Below are positions 1-6,006 of a stretch of 7,128 bases of DNA, one piece after another. The position numbers and the translations under genes were made by a program. Below the pieces are notes generated by a model. The model made no database searches. It worked only from the letters and a program-made list of their open reading frames with translations, and was not told the origin of the DNA. Numbering within the stretch: position 1 is the stretch's first letter; each line of letters begins with the position of its first letter. Source of the DNA: Gemmatimonadota bacterium (GTDB lineage: Bacteria > Gemmatimonadota > Gemmatimonadetes > Longimicrobiales > Gaopeijiaceae); NCBI GenBank assembly GCA_015492755.1, contig WGEM01000017.1, forward strand, positions 1-7,128. The letters are read 5' to 3'.

Positions 1-464
1 AGGTAGAGCCCACCCTGGTCCACCCGCAGCTCCGCCTGCTGCGGCGCGTCGGGCCGCCACCGTACCTCCACGCGGCGGAGCGCTCCACCCCTACGCCAGA
101 CGCCAGCGCCGCGCACTCCCGTGCGCGCGGGGATCCGGCGCAGTCCGCGCCCCGCCAGCGCCCCCTCCAGCGCGTCGCGATCCGCGCCGTCGGGAAGGCG
201 AAGCGAGAGCGTACACGAGAGCGTGCCGCCCAGGAGCGCTCGCAGGGGCGCCCGCCGGCCCCGCACCTCGATGGCCGCCGCCCGCCGCACCACCGCCGGG
301 TCCAGCCCCGCCTCGGCTGCCGCCCCGGCGAGGTCGTCCACCGAGAGCGCGGCGGGCAGCTTCGAGCCGTCGTCATGCCCCTCGGCGCGCGCAGCGCGGG
401 AGAGGATCTCGTGGATGCGCGCGTCGCTCAGGGGGGCGGGGGGCGGGTCAGGCCGCTCCGCCAT
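1..464 (-). CDS. Hypothetical protein, N-terminal part, cut by window edge
   Basis: The frame is open from an ATG at 464 to the left edge, giving 154 complete codons with no stop; the C-terminus lies outside the window. The start overlaps the 3' end of the slipin gene by 17 bases, so the two are probably co-transcribed and translationally coupled. The bases just upstream (GGTGGTGAGG) give only a weak, very close ribosome site. Residues about 13-63 look like a small helical module: a helix around [16 protein letters not shown], then a second part around [23 protein letters not shown]. Short modules of this pattern occur at the N-terminus of many uncharacterised proteins in Gemmatimonadota and other bacteria, a resemblance I recall but have not searched. 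Residues about 80-150 look beta-rich and arginine-rich. No membrane segment or signal peptide is visible in this part. Function is unknown; the overlap suggests a role linked to the slipin. Confidence 0.7.
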   Translation of the reverse strand, partial: MAERPDPPPAPLSDARIHEILSRAARAEGHDDGSKLPAALSVDDLAGAAAEAGLDPAVVRRAAAIEVRGRRAPLRALLGGTLSCTLSLRLPDGADRDALEGALAGRGLRRIPARTGVRGAGVWRRGGALRRVEVRWRPDAPQQAELRVDQGGLY

Positions 465-1422
465 CCTCACCACCCGCCGGTTCCTCGCCGGACGCTTCGC
501 CCCGCTCCCCGGCCGCGGGGGCTCCCTCGTCGGCCCCCGGCTCGGGGAGGCCCACCATCTTCCGCGCCGCCGCCTCCAGCGTCTTCCGGTCCTTGCTCTC
601 CGGGAAGGACTCGATGAGGCTCTCCGCCGCCGCCTTCAGCGCCCGGGCACGCGCCTCCTCACTGGCGGGCTTGCCCGGTTCCACGAAGGGCCGGAAGAGA
701 TCGACGGGGATGGGGAAGAGCGTCGTGGAGTTGTTCTCCGCGGCGATCTCCACCACCGTCTGCAGGAAGCGGAGCTGCATGGCCATCGGGAACTGCTGGA
801 TGATCTCGGCGGCGGCCACCAGCTTCGTGGAGGCCTGGTACTCGCCCTCGGCGCTGATGACCTTCGCGCGGCGCTCCCGCTCGGCCTCTGCCTGCTTCGC
901 CATGGCGCGCTTCATCTCCTGGGGGAGGTCGATGTCCTTGATCTCCACGCCCGTCACCTCGATGCCCCACTGGTCGGTGCCCTCGTCGATGATCTCCCGC
1001 ACCACCTCGTTGATGCGCTCCCGCTCCGCCAGAAGCTCGTCCAGCTCCGACTGTCCGATGACGGAACGCAGCGTCGTCTGCGCCAACTGGCTCGTGGCGA
1101 AGTAGTAATCCTCGATCTCGATGACCGCCTTCGTGGGATCCGCCACCCGGAAGTAGACCACCGCGTTCACTCTCACGCTCACATTGTCCTTCGTGATGGT
1201 GTCCTGCGGCGCGATGTCCAGCGCCACGATGCGCAGATCCATCTTGCGCATCCGCTCGATCCCGAAGGGCACCAGGAAGATGAGGCCCGGGCCCTTCGCC
1301 CGGGTGAGCTTCCCCAGGCGGAAGATCACGCCCCGTTCGTACTCGTAGAGGATTCTGAGACTGGTGAAGAGCGCGATCGCGCCGAATACCACGCCCCCGA
1401 TGATCAGACCGGACGGTTCCAT
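448..1422 (-). CDS. Slipin / stomatin-type SPFH-domain membrane protein
   Basis: This is a complete 324-residue protein of the stomatin/prohibitin (SPFH) family, the slipin/QmcA type. It has one N-terminal membrane segment (about residues 5-22, [13 protein letters not shown]), so it is anchored in the inner membrane. The SPFH domain follows at about 23-195, with family-typical stretches [52 protein letters not shown] and the [18 protein letters not shown] block at 150-167. A charged helix rich in Ala, Glu and Arg (about 168-205) probably forms a coiled coil. The last 30 or so residues are an acidic Gly/Glu/Ala-rich tail. Members oligomerise into membrane microdomain scaffolds and often pair with NfeD and a membrane protease, but no NfeD is visible here. 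I chose ATG 1422 because GAGGGAG lies 7 bases upstream. The frame extends to 1488, but that extra stretch lacks family character. The family assignment is firm; the cellular role is inferred. Confidence 0.93.
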   Translation of the reverse strand: MEPSGLIIGGVVFGAIALFTSLRILYEYERGVIFRLGKLTRAKGPGLIFLVPFGIERMRKMDLRIVALDIAPQDTITKDNVSVRVNAVVYFRVADPTKAVIEIEDYYFATSQLAQTTLRSVIGQSELDELLAERERINEVVREIIDEGTDQWGIEVTGVEIKDIDLPQEMKRAMAKQAEAERERRAKVISAEGEYQASTKLVAAAEIIQQFPMAMQLRFLQTVVEIAAENNSTTLFPIPVDLFRPFVEPGKPASEEARARALKAAAESLIESFPESKDRKTLEAAARKMVGLPEPGADEGAPAAGERGEASGEEPAGGEDGGAA

Positions 1423-1577
1423 CGTGTGGCTCCCTCGCTGGACGGTGTTCGACGACCTGCTGGACGGGCGGCCGTTCCGCCCCCTCACCCTCGCACTCTA
1501 CGGATCGAGACCGCAAGGTCGTCACCCCCGGTTCCGGTTGACACGAGGTGGCGGTGAGATGAGCTTTTTTGCCCTCC
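1423..1577. other. Divergent spacer between slipin and tRNA genes
   Basis: This 155-base spacer holds the slipin ribosome site (GAGGGAG on the minus strand, 1430-1436) and a plus-strand TTGACA that probably serves the tRNA. I see no good minus-strand promoter for the slipin; the best -10-like match is TAGAGT (plus positions 1495-1500), with no proper -35 at the usual spacing. I see no gene in it. Confidence 0.6.
1538..1567 (+). promoter_or_regulatory. Possible promoter for the CAU tRNA gene
   Basis: A perfect -35 hexamer TTGACA lies at 1538-1543. A -10 element would be expected near 1560-1567, where only poor matches exist (TGAGCT or GAGCTT). Transcription from there would start about 5 bases before the tRNA, which fits a stable RNA gene. 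The -35 is clear; the -10 is weak, so the call is tentative. Confidence 0.4.
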
Positions 1578-1651
1578 GCCGGAGTAGCTCAGCTGGTTAG
1601 AGCAGCGGAATCATAATCCGCGTGTCGGGGGTTCGAGTCCCTCCTCCGGCA
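1578..1651 (+). tRNA. tRNA with CAU anticodon, probably elongator tRNA-Met
   Basis: The full cloverleaf folds. The acceptor stem GCCGGAG pairs with CTCCGGC (1578-1584 with 1644-1650), with discriminator A at 1651. The D stem is GCTC/GAGC (1587-1590 with 1600-1603). The anticodon stem GCGGA/TCCGC (1605-1609 with 1617-1621) holds the loop ATCATAA with anticodon CAT at 1612-1614. The T arm is GGGGG-TTCGAGT-CCCTC with one G-U pair, and the variable loop has five bases. The 3' CCA is not encoded (the next bases are TGG), so it must be added by the CCA-adding enzyme. The initiator type is excluded because position 1 pairs with position 72 (G-C) and the anticodon stem lacks the three G-C pairs typical of initiators. 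CAU could also mark tRNA-Ile2, whose C34 is converted to lysidine by TilS. I favour elongator Met but cannot settle it by eye. Confidence 0.93.
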
Positions 1652-1653
1652 TG

Positions 1654-1685
1654 GCCCCTTTCCGGTGGGAAGGGGCTTTTTTTTT
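1654..1685 (+). terminator. Rho-independent terminator after the tRNA
   Basis: GCCCCTT (1654-1660) pairs perfectly with AAGGGGC (1670-1676). The stem extends by T-G, C-G and C-G to about 10 pairs around a GGT loop. It is followed directly by nine T residues (1677-1685). It starts two bases after the tRNA discriminator, so it should end the tRNA transcript cleanly. Confidence 0.93.
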
Positions 1686-1707
1686 CGCCCTCAGCCGCTC
1701 GCTCACC

Positions 1708-2481
1708 ATGTCGCCCGTCGCGTTTGTTACCGGTGCCTCCTCCGGCCTGGGCAGGGAGCTCGCACGGCGCCTCGCGGGGGAGGGGTACGCCGTGGCGCTG
1801 GCGGCCCGGCGGGAGGAGCGGCTCCGGGAGCTGGCCGCCGCCATCGAAGATGCAGGGGGGCGGGCGTTGCCCTGTCCGTGTGACGTGGCGGACCGCGCGC
1901 AGGTACACGATGCGGTGGCGCGGGCGGAGGCCGAGCTGGGCCCGGTGGACCTCCTGGTGGCCAACGCCGGCCAGAGCGAGATGACGGAGCCTCACCGCCT
2001 CGACGCGGCGGAGGTGGAGCGCCTCATGCGGGTGAACTTCTTCGGGGCCCTGTACGCGGTGGAGCGCGTGCTCCCGGGGATGCTGGAGCGGGGGCGGGGA
2101 CACCTCGTCGCCGTGGGGAGCCTCGCCGGCTACAACGGGCTGCCGCTCACCGCTGCGTACTCCGCCAGCAAGGGAGCGCTGCATAACTTCTTCGAGTCGC
2201 TGAGAATCGATCTGCGCGGGACGGGTGTGGACGTCACCGTCATCACCCCGGGGTACGTGAAGACGGAACTCACGGAAAAGAACCTCCACACCATGCCGTT
2301 CCTGCTGGAGCTGGACGAGGCGGTGGATCGGATGATGCGGGCCATACGGACCCGACGGCGGCTCGCCTCCTTTCCCCGCCCCCTCTCGACGCTCGTCTGG
2401 TGGGCCCAGGTGTTCCCTGCCGCCCTCTACGATCGCATCGCGGCCCGCCAGGACCGCAGGAAGGCCCACGGGCAGGATTGA
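1708..2481 (+). CDS. Short-chain dehydrogenase/reductase (SDR), classical type
   Basis: This is a complete 257-residue NAD(P)-dependent oxidoreductase of the classical SDR family. The Rossmann cofactor site TGASSGLG is at residues 8-15, an acidic/Val pair (DV) at 59-60, and NAG at 86-88. The catalytic residues fit the family tetrad: Asn110 (RVNFFGALYAVE), Ser138 (VGSLAGYNGLP), Tyr151 and Lys155 (YSASK). PGYVKTEL follows at 181-188. Arg34-Arg35 after the second strand suggests NADPH rather than NADH. The C-terminus (about 223-242, LVWWAQVFPAALYDR) is hydrophobic and may touch the membrane. The substrate cannot be told. I chose ATG 1708, which gives a normal SDR N-terminus; the frame is open back to 1651, but that stretch lies in the tRNA end and terminator. 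No Shine-Dalgarno sequence precedes 1708, and only 22 bases separate it from the terminator T-run. It appears to be a single gene, followed by a new promoter. Confidence 0.93.
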   Translation: MSPVAFVTGASSGLGRELARRLAGEGYAVALAARREERLRELAAAIEDAGGRALPCPCDVADRAQVHDAVARAEAELGPVDLLVANAGQSEMTEPHRLDAAEVERLMRVNFFGALYAVERVLPGMLERGRGHLVAVGSLAGYNGLPLTAAYSASKGALHNFFESLRIDLRGTGVDVTVITPGYVKTELTEKNLHTMPFLLELDEAVDRMMRAIRTRRRLASFPRPLSTLVWWAQVFPAALYDRIAARQDRRKAHGQD

Positions 2482-2503
2482 GGCCTCCTGGCAGGCCGCC
2501 GGA

Positions 2504-2532
2504 TTGGCCCTCCTGCCGCCGCTCCCTATTAT
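2504..2532 (+). promoter_or_regulatory. Sigma-70-like promoter ahead of the hypothetical-GDPD-tilS-hpt operon
   Basis: The -35 is TTGGCC at 2504-2509 (four of six consensus bases) and the -10 is TATTAT at 2527-2532 (five of six), with an exact 17-base spacer. The AT-rich -10 stands out in G+C-rich surroundings. Transcription would start near 2539, leaving a leader of about 24 bases before the ATG at 2563. Confidence 0.65.
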
Positions 2533-2562
2533 GAACCCACCCGCCAACCCCGACGGATCACC

Positions 2563-3087
2563 ATGACCATCGATCGAGCCAAGACCCTGCTGGACGGTCG
2601 CCGAGAGCTTCTGGAGCGCGCGCTGGGGCGCGACCTCTCGCCGCCCATGACGGGACCGAGGGGGCCGCTTCCGCCGGAGGTGCGCGCCTTCCTCCGGGAG
2701 GAAGCGGAGGACCTCTACTGGAACGAGCTGGAGTGGGAGCACATCACCGACGAGGAAGCGGTGGAGGACGGTGCGCTGGCGGAGCTGGCGTTTCCCGGCT
2801 TTCTGGCGTTCGTCCGGGGCCTTCTCCTCCGCGAGGTGATGCCCGACGCGCTGGCGCCCGCCACGCCACGGCCCCAGGTGGTGGAGGACATCCTGCACTT
2901 CCTCTGCGGTCGCGTGGTGGAGCTGGAGGACCGGCTGGGGGACGGGGACGACGACGGTGACCGGGCCCGCCTGGTGAGCGAGCTGGAGATGACCAGTCGG
3001 CTGGTGGACCTGGTGCTCTACCGCTTCCACGAGCTCACGCCGGAGGAAGTGGAGCGGGTGGAGGCCGCCAGGAAGTTCGGCGCCTGA
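2563..3087 (+). CDS. Hypothetical acidic helical protein, 174 aa
   Basis: I do not recognise this family. The protein has 174 residues, is rich in Glu, Asp, Leu and Arg, appears mostly helical, and has no signal peptide or membrane segment, so it is probably cytoplasmic. Visible landmarks are a conserved-looking aromatic/acidic patch EDLYWNELEWEHITDEE (about 49-65), a hydrophobic run FPGFLAFVRGLLLREV (77-92), a very acidic loop GDGDDDGD (126-133) and a C-terminal helix ending in ELTPEEVERVEAARKFGA. It is the first gene after a good promoter and lies 19 bases ahead of the phosphodiesterase gene, so it probably leads that operon. The ATG at 2563 has only a weak GGA upstream. Codon use and G+C match the neighbours, with no sign of transfer. 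It is probably a lineage-restricted gene; no function can be assigned. Confidence 0.85.
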   Translation: MTIDRAKTLLDGRRELLERALGRDLSPPMTGPRGPLPPEVRAFLREEAEDLYWNELEWEHITDEEAVEDGALAELAFPGFLAFVRGLLLREVMPDALAPATPRPQVVEDILHFLCGRVVELEDRLGDGDDDGDRARLVSELEMTSRLVDLVLYRFHELTPEEVERVEAARKFGA

Positions 3088-3106
3088 GGGGCGATCCGGC
3101 AGGGCG

Positions 3107-3949
3107 ATGACTCCCCGCATGCGACCCGGCCACCCGTACCTTTCGGGTGCGCCCATGCTGGTGGCGCACCGGGGCGGCGCAGGCATCGCGCCGGAGAACA
3201 CGCTGGAGGCCTTCCGGCGGGCGGTGGAGTGGTGGGAGGCCGACATGCTGGAGCTGGACGTGCGGCTCACGCTGGACGGGCACGTGGTGGTGATCCACGA
3301 CGATACGGTGGACCGCACCACCGACGGGACAGGTCCGGTGGGTGCGTTCACCCTGAAGCAGCTCAGGGCGCTGGACGCGGGTTACCACTTCGAGGCGGAA
3401 GGCGGGTCCCATCCCTTCCGGGGCCGGGGGATCCGCGTGCCCACGCTGTCGGAGGTGCTGGAGGCCTTCCCGGGGATGCGGGTGAACGTGGAGGCGAAGG
3501 AGCCGCAGGTGGCACGCCCGGCGGTGGAGATCATCCGCAAGCACGGCGCCACGCACCGGGTCCTGCTGGCGGCGGAGTTCGAGCGGTGTCGCCGGGACGT
3601 GCGCGACTACGAAGGTCCCTGGGGCGCCAGCCGGCACCACATCCTGGGGTTCTGGGCCTCGCACCGCCTTCCATGGGGGGGACCGTACACGCCGGGTGCC
3701 GACATCCTTCAGGTACCGGAACTGTGGAACGGGCTTCGCATCGTCACGCCCCGGTTCATCCGGGAGGCACACCGCCGCAACATTCCCGTCCACGTCTGGA
3801 CGGTGGACGAGCCGGAGGCCATGCGCCGCCTGCTGGAATGGGGGGTGGACGGGATCCAGAGCGACAGGCCGGACCTGCTGGCCTCCGTCATGGCCGAGGT
3901 GGTGGGACGCCCGCTTCCGGCGGGTCCCAACGGAAACGGCGCACCGTGA
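3107..3949 (+). CDS. Glycerophosphodiester phosphodiesterase (GDPD/UgpQ type)
   Basis: The gene encodes 280 residues and the GDPD fold is complete. Enzymes of this family hydrolyse glycerophosphodiesters, released in phospholipid turnover, to glycerol 3-phosphate and an alcohol, using a divalent metal. Visible signature residues are His21 in AHRGG, the ENT motif at 30-32, Glu49 and Asp51 in LELDVRLT, the second catalytic His64 in VVIHDDTVDRTTDG, and Glu129 in VNVEAK as metal ligand. The C-terminal barrel strands are VHVWTVDE (228-235) and WGVDGIQSDRPDLL. No signal peptide is seen, so it looks cytoplasmic like UgpQ. The start is uncertain: ATG 3107 follows AGGG by only two bases, while ATG 3119 and ATG 3155 (four residues before the HRGG motif) are alternatives. 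Its stop overlaps the next start by four bases, implying coupling to tilS. No glycerophosphodiester transporter is nearby, so the substrate source is unknown. Confidence 0.93.
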   Translation: MTPRMRPGHPYLSGAPMLVAHRGGAGIAPENTLEAFRRAVEWWEADMLELDVRLTLDGHVVVIHDDTVDRTTDGTGPVGAFTLKQLRALDAGYHFEAEGGSHPFRGRGIRVPTLSEVLEAFPGMRVNVEAKEPQVARPAVEIIRKHGATHRVLLAAEFERCRRDVRDYEGPWGASRHHILGFWASHRLPWGGPYTPGADILQVPELWNGLRIVTPRFIREAHRRNIPVHVWTVDEPEAMRRLLEWGVDGIQSDRPDLLASVMAEVVGRPLPAGPNGNGAP

Positions 3950-5325
3950 CCCGGGCGGCGGTGGAACTTCGTGGGGCCTTCGCGGCGGCGGTTCGGGGAG
4001 ACGCCGTCCGGCTGGGCGGAGACACGCTGGTGGTGGCGTGCTCCGGCGGGATGGACTCCACGGTGCTCCTTCACCTCCTGCGCTTCACGCCGGACCTCCG
4101 CCTCCCTACCCTCCACGTGGCCCACGTCCAACACCGGATGCGGCCCGAGGCGGAGGCGGACGCGCAGTGGGTGGCGGGGCTCTGCCGTGCCTGGGAGGTG
4201 CCGTGCACGGTGGTGCGATTGGAGACTCCGCCGGCCGGCGAGACCGAGGCGCGGGAGGCGCGGTGGAGGGCTCTGGACGGGGTCCGCACGCGGACGGGCG
4301 CCCGGTGGGTCGCACTGGCGCACCACCGCGACGACCAGGCCGAGACGGTGCTCCACCGCATCGCTCGCGGCACGGGTGTGGATGGGCTGGCGGCGATGCG
4401 GCGCTTCGGCCCCGGGGACCGCTGGAGGCCGCTCCTCTCGTTTTCCCGCGGGTCGCTGGCCGCCTACGCGAAATCCTCAGGTCTCACCTGGCGGGAGGAC
4501 GACACCAACGCGTGGCTGGACCGGGCGCGCAACGTGTTGCGCCACAAGGTTCTGCCCGATCTCGAGCGACACGTGGCCCGCGGCGCGGCCCGTCACCTCG
4601 CCGAGCTGGCGGAGCTGGCGGCGGGGGAGCGCGAGGCGTGGTCGGCGGCGCTTGCGGTGCTCCTGGAGGCGGCGGACGTCCGGCGGGAGGGGGCCCACGC
4701 GCTCTCGCTGGACGCTGCCGTGCTGGGAGGCTGGCCCGCCGCGCTCCGCGCGCGCGTGCTGCGGGCGACGGCGGGCCGGCTCGGGCGGACGCTGAGCGCC
4801 TCCGGAACCCGCGTGGCCGCGGAGTTTATCAGCTCGGGAGTGAGCGGGCACGGCGTGCACCTGGCGGGGGGCGTGCGCGTGGAGCGGGCGCTGGACCGGA
4901 TCGTGGTGCGGGTGCAGACGCGCGACGACGCGGAAGCTCCCGGCGAGGCTCTGGTCATCGACCGGCCCGGAGCGGGGCAGGCCGGTGTGTGCATCGGTGG
5001 GCGGCGCTGGAGTGTGCGGTGGGGTGAGCCCGCGGCGGTGGCGGCGCGCGGCGAGGCGGTGCTCCTGGCACGGCCGCGCTATCCCCTCACCGTCCGGTCC
5101 CGGCGACCGGGCGACCGGATCCGTCTCCCGTACGGAAGCAAGAAACTGAAGAAAGTACTCCTGGAGGCCGGGATTCCGGCGCACCTCCGCGACCGCGTCC
5201 CGGTGGTGGTGGACGGAGAAGGGCGCGTTCTGGCCGTGGCCGGGGTGACCACCTCTCCGGACGCGGCCCACCGCGGCGCACCGCGAGGCCCGCGCCTGGC
5301 GCTGGCCATCGAGCCTACGGAATGA
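3946..5325 (+). CDS. tilS: tRNA(Ile)-lysidine synthetase TilS, GTG start
   Basis: The protein has 459 residues. TilS converts cytidine 34 of the CAU-anticodon tRNA-Ile2 to lysidine, using ATP and lysine, so that the tRNA reads AUA and is charged with isoleucine. The PP-loop ATP site SGGMDS is at 33-38. Family blocks follow in order: HVQHRMRPEAEADAQWV (59-76), ALAHHRDDQAETVLHRIARG (123-142), RPLLSFSR (161-168), GLTWREDDTNA (179-189) and RNVLRHKVLPDL (195-206). The long form is present: a variable middle domain, then a C-terminal TilS domain with VRSRRPGDRI (383-392) and KKLKKVLLEAGIPAHLRDRVPVV (399-421). The GTG at 3946 is chosen because it overlaps the upstream TGA (GTGA) and gives a normal N-terminus; GGAAA lies 9 bases upstream. 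The frame is open further upstream, but there it only shadows the phosphodiesterase gene. Its stop overlaps hpt. All key residues are present. Confidence 0.95.
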   Translation: MTRAAVELRGAFAAAVRGDAVRLGGDTLVVACSGGMDSTVLLHLLRFTPDLRLPTLHVAHVQHRMRPEAEADAQWVAGLCRAWEVPCTVVRLETPPAGETEAREARWRALDGVRTRTGARWVALAHHRDDQAETVLHRIARGTGVDGLAAMRRFGPGDRWRPLLSFSRGSLAAYAKSSGLTWREDDTNAWLDRARNVLRHKVLPDLERHVARGAARHLAELAELAAGEREAWSAALAVLLEAADVRREGAHALSLDAAVLGGWPAALRARVLRATAGRLGRTLSASGTRVAAEFISSGVSGHGVHLAGGVRVERALDRIVVRVQTRDDAEAPGEALVIDRPGAGQAGVCIGGRRWSVRWGEPAAVAARGEAVLLARPRYPLTVRSRRPGDRIRLPYGSKKLKKVLLEAGIPAHLRDRVPVVVDGEGRVLAVAGVTTSPDAAHRGAPRGPRLALAIEPTE

Positions 5326-5870
5326 TGACCATGACCGGAACGAATCAACTCGGAGGGCGCACCATCTCCCGCGTGGTGTACAGCGCGGAGGACGTGCAGC
5401 GTCGGGTCCGGGAGCTGGGCCGGGAGATCACCGAGGCCTACACCCCGGAAGACCGCCTCCTGGTTCTGGGACTCCTCAAGGGGTCGTTCCTCTTCATGGC
5501 GGACCTCGTGCGAGAAATCGACCTTCCGCTCCACACCGACTTCATGGTGGTGTCCAGTTACGGCGACGACACCGTGAGCAGCGGCGACGTCCGCATCCTC
5601 TACGATCCGGCGCTCTCGCTGAAGGACAGGGCGGTGCTCATCGTAGAGGACGTGGTGGACAGCGGAACGACGCTGCGCCGTCTCCTCCCCGTGTTGCGCG
5701 CGCGGGAGCCGAAGAGCCTCGAGGTGTGCACGCTGCTGCACAAGCGCCTCACCACACTCGATGAAGAACCCCGCTGGGTCGGCTTCGAGGCACCGGACGA
5801 GTTCCTGGTGGGCTACGGGCTGGACCATGCGGAGGACTTTCGCCATTTGCCATATATCGCGAGCCTTTAG
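5322..5870 (+). CDS. hpt: Hypoxanthine phosphoribosyltransferase
   Basis: The protein has 182 residues, normal for the family. The enzyme transfers phosphoribose from PRPP to hypoxanthine (usually also guanine) in cytoplasmic purine salvage. The PRPP-binding motif VLIVEDVVDSGTTL is at 105-118, with the Glu-Asp pair at 109-110. The LKGS turn is at 52-55 and SSYG, in the flexible catalytic loop, at 78-81. The C-terminal purine-binding region contains DEFLVGYGLDHAEDFRHLPYI (159-179). The start overlaps the tilS stop as ATGA. Three in-frame ATGs lie at 5322, 5325 and 5331; a GGA at 5319-5321 is too close for the first and best spaced for the third, so the true protein may start at residue 4. Placement between tilS and ftsH matches a known conserved gene order. 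Confidence 0.95.
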   Translation: MMTMTGTNQLGGRTISRVVYSAEDVQRRVRELGREITEAYTPEDRLLVLGLLKGSFLFMADLVREIDLPLHTDFMVVSSYGDDTVSSGDVRILYDPALSLKDRAVLIVEDVVDSGTTLRRLLPVLRAREPKSLEVCTLLHKRLTTLDEEPRWVGFEAPDEFLVGYGLDHAEDFRHLPYIASL

Positions 5871-5998
5871 CAGCTCGGTGAACAAAAGGAGCACCCCTCG
5901 TTGGGTGCGCCACGGCCCCGAATCCCAAGCGGCGCGTCGCGAGGGCGGCCGGTGCGGGATTCGGCTCCGCGTGTGAAGGACCCATATGTCTGACCCAT
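5871..5998 (+). promoter_or_regulatory. hpt-ftsH spacer / ftsH leader with inverted repeats
   Basis: This 128-base spacer has no convincing promoter or U-tailed terminator, so ftsH is probably at least partly read through from hpt. It can form two hairpins. GCACCC/GGGTGC (5891-5896 with 5903-5908) has a six-base loop. A perfect 9-bp pair CCGAATCCC/GGGATTCGG (5918-5926 with 5956-5964) encloses 29 G+C-rich bases. The Shine-Dalgarno sequence AAGGA follows at 5976-5980. The ftsH frame is open through this spacer but has no ATG, GTG or TTG in it. Confidence 0.5.

Positions 5999-6006
<8 letters not shown>
5979..6006 (+). repeat. 13-bp tandem duplication across the ftsH start
   Basis: The unit CCCATATGTCTGA occurs twice head to tail, at 5981-5993 and 5994-6006; the period-13 pattern extends two bases left to 5979. 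The second copy holds the ftsH ATG (5999). The first copy holds another ATG (5986) in a different frame. Collapsing one copy would leave AAGGA exactly five bases before the ftsH ATG, so the duplication probably arose by slippage or replication error. Confidence 0.95.
5986..6006 (+). CDS. Six-codon leader mini-ORF (MSDPYV) overlapping the ftsH start
   Basis: ATG 5986 lies five bases after AAGGA (5976-5980), which is good spacing, and reads Met-Ser-Asp-Pro-Tyr-Val before TGA at 6004-6006. The stop lies inside the ftsH coding start, an overlap of eight bases in a shifted frame. It may be a translated leader that feeds ribosomes to ftsH by re-initiation. Translation is inferred; the reading frame and spacing are seen directly. 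Confidence 0.4.

Noticed and set aside
121..1557. Long plus-strand open frame (478 codons) opposite the slipin
   Set aside because: Its translation is low-complexity and Arg/Pro/Ser-rich with no family character. It lies antisense to a clear SPFH gene and crosses several unrelated regions, so it is a high-GC shadow frame.
1578..1651. Initiator tRNA-fMet
   Set aside because: Positions 1 and 72 pair as G-C and the anticodon stem lacks the three consecutive G-C pairs of initiators.
2482..2520. Inverted repeat GGCAGG/CCTGCC (2490-2495 with 2512-2517) as an SDR terminator
   Set aside because: It has a six-base stem, a long loop and no T-run, and it overlaps the -35 of the next promoter. It is not supported as an intrinsic terminator.
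1597..3351. Long minus-strand open frame (584 codons) across the tRNA, SDR, hypothetical and GDPD genes
   Set aside because: It runs antisense to four real features, including a tRNA, and its sequence shows no domain. High G+C explains the lack of stops.
3229..3945. Upstream extension of the tilS frame
   Set aside because: The frame is open, but it overlaps the well-supported phosphodiesterase in another frame and gives Gly/Arg/Ala-rich nonsense. TilS starts naturally at GTG 3946.
5891..5908. Hairpin after hpt as a terminator separating hpt from ftsH
   Set aside because: The six-pair stem is followed by GCCACGG rather than T residues on the plus strand, so termination is not supported.
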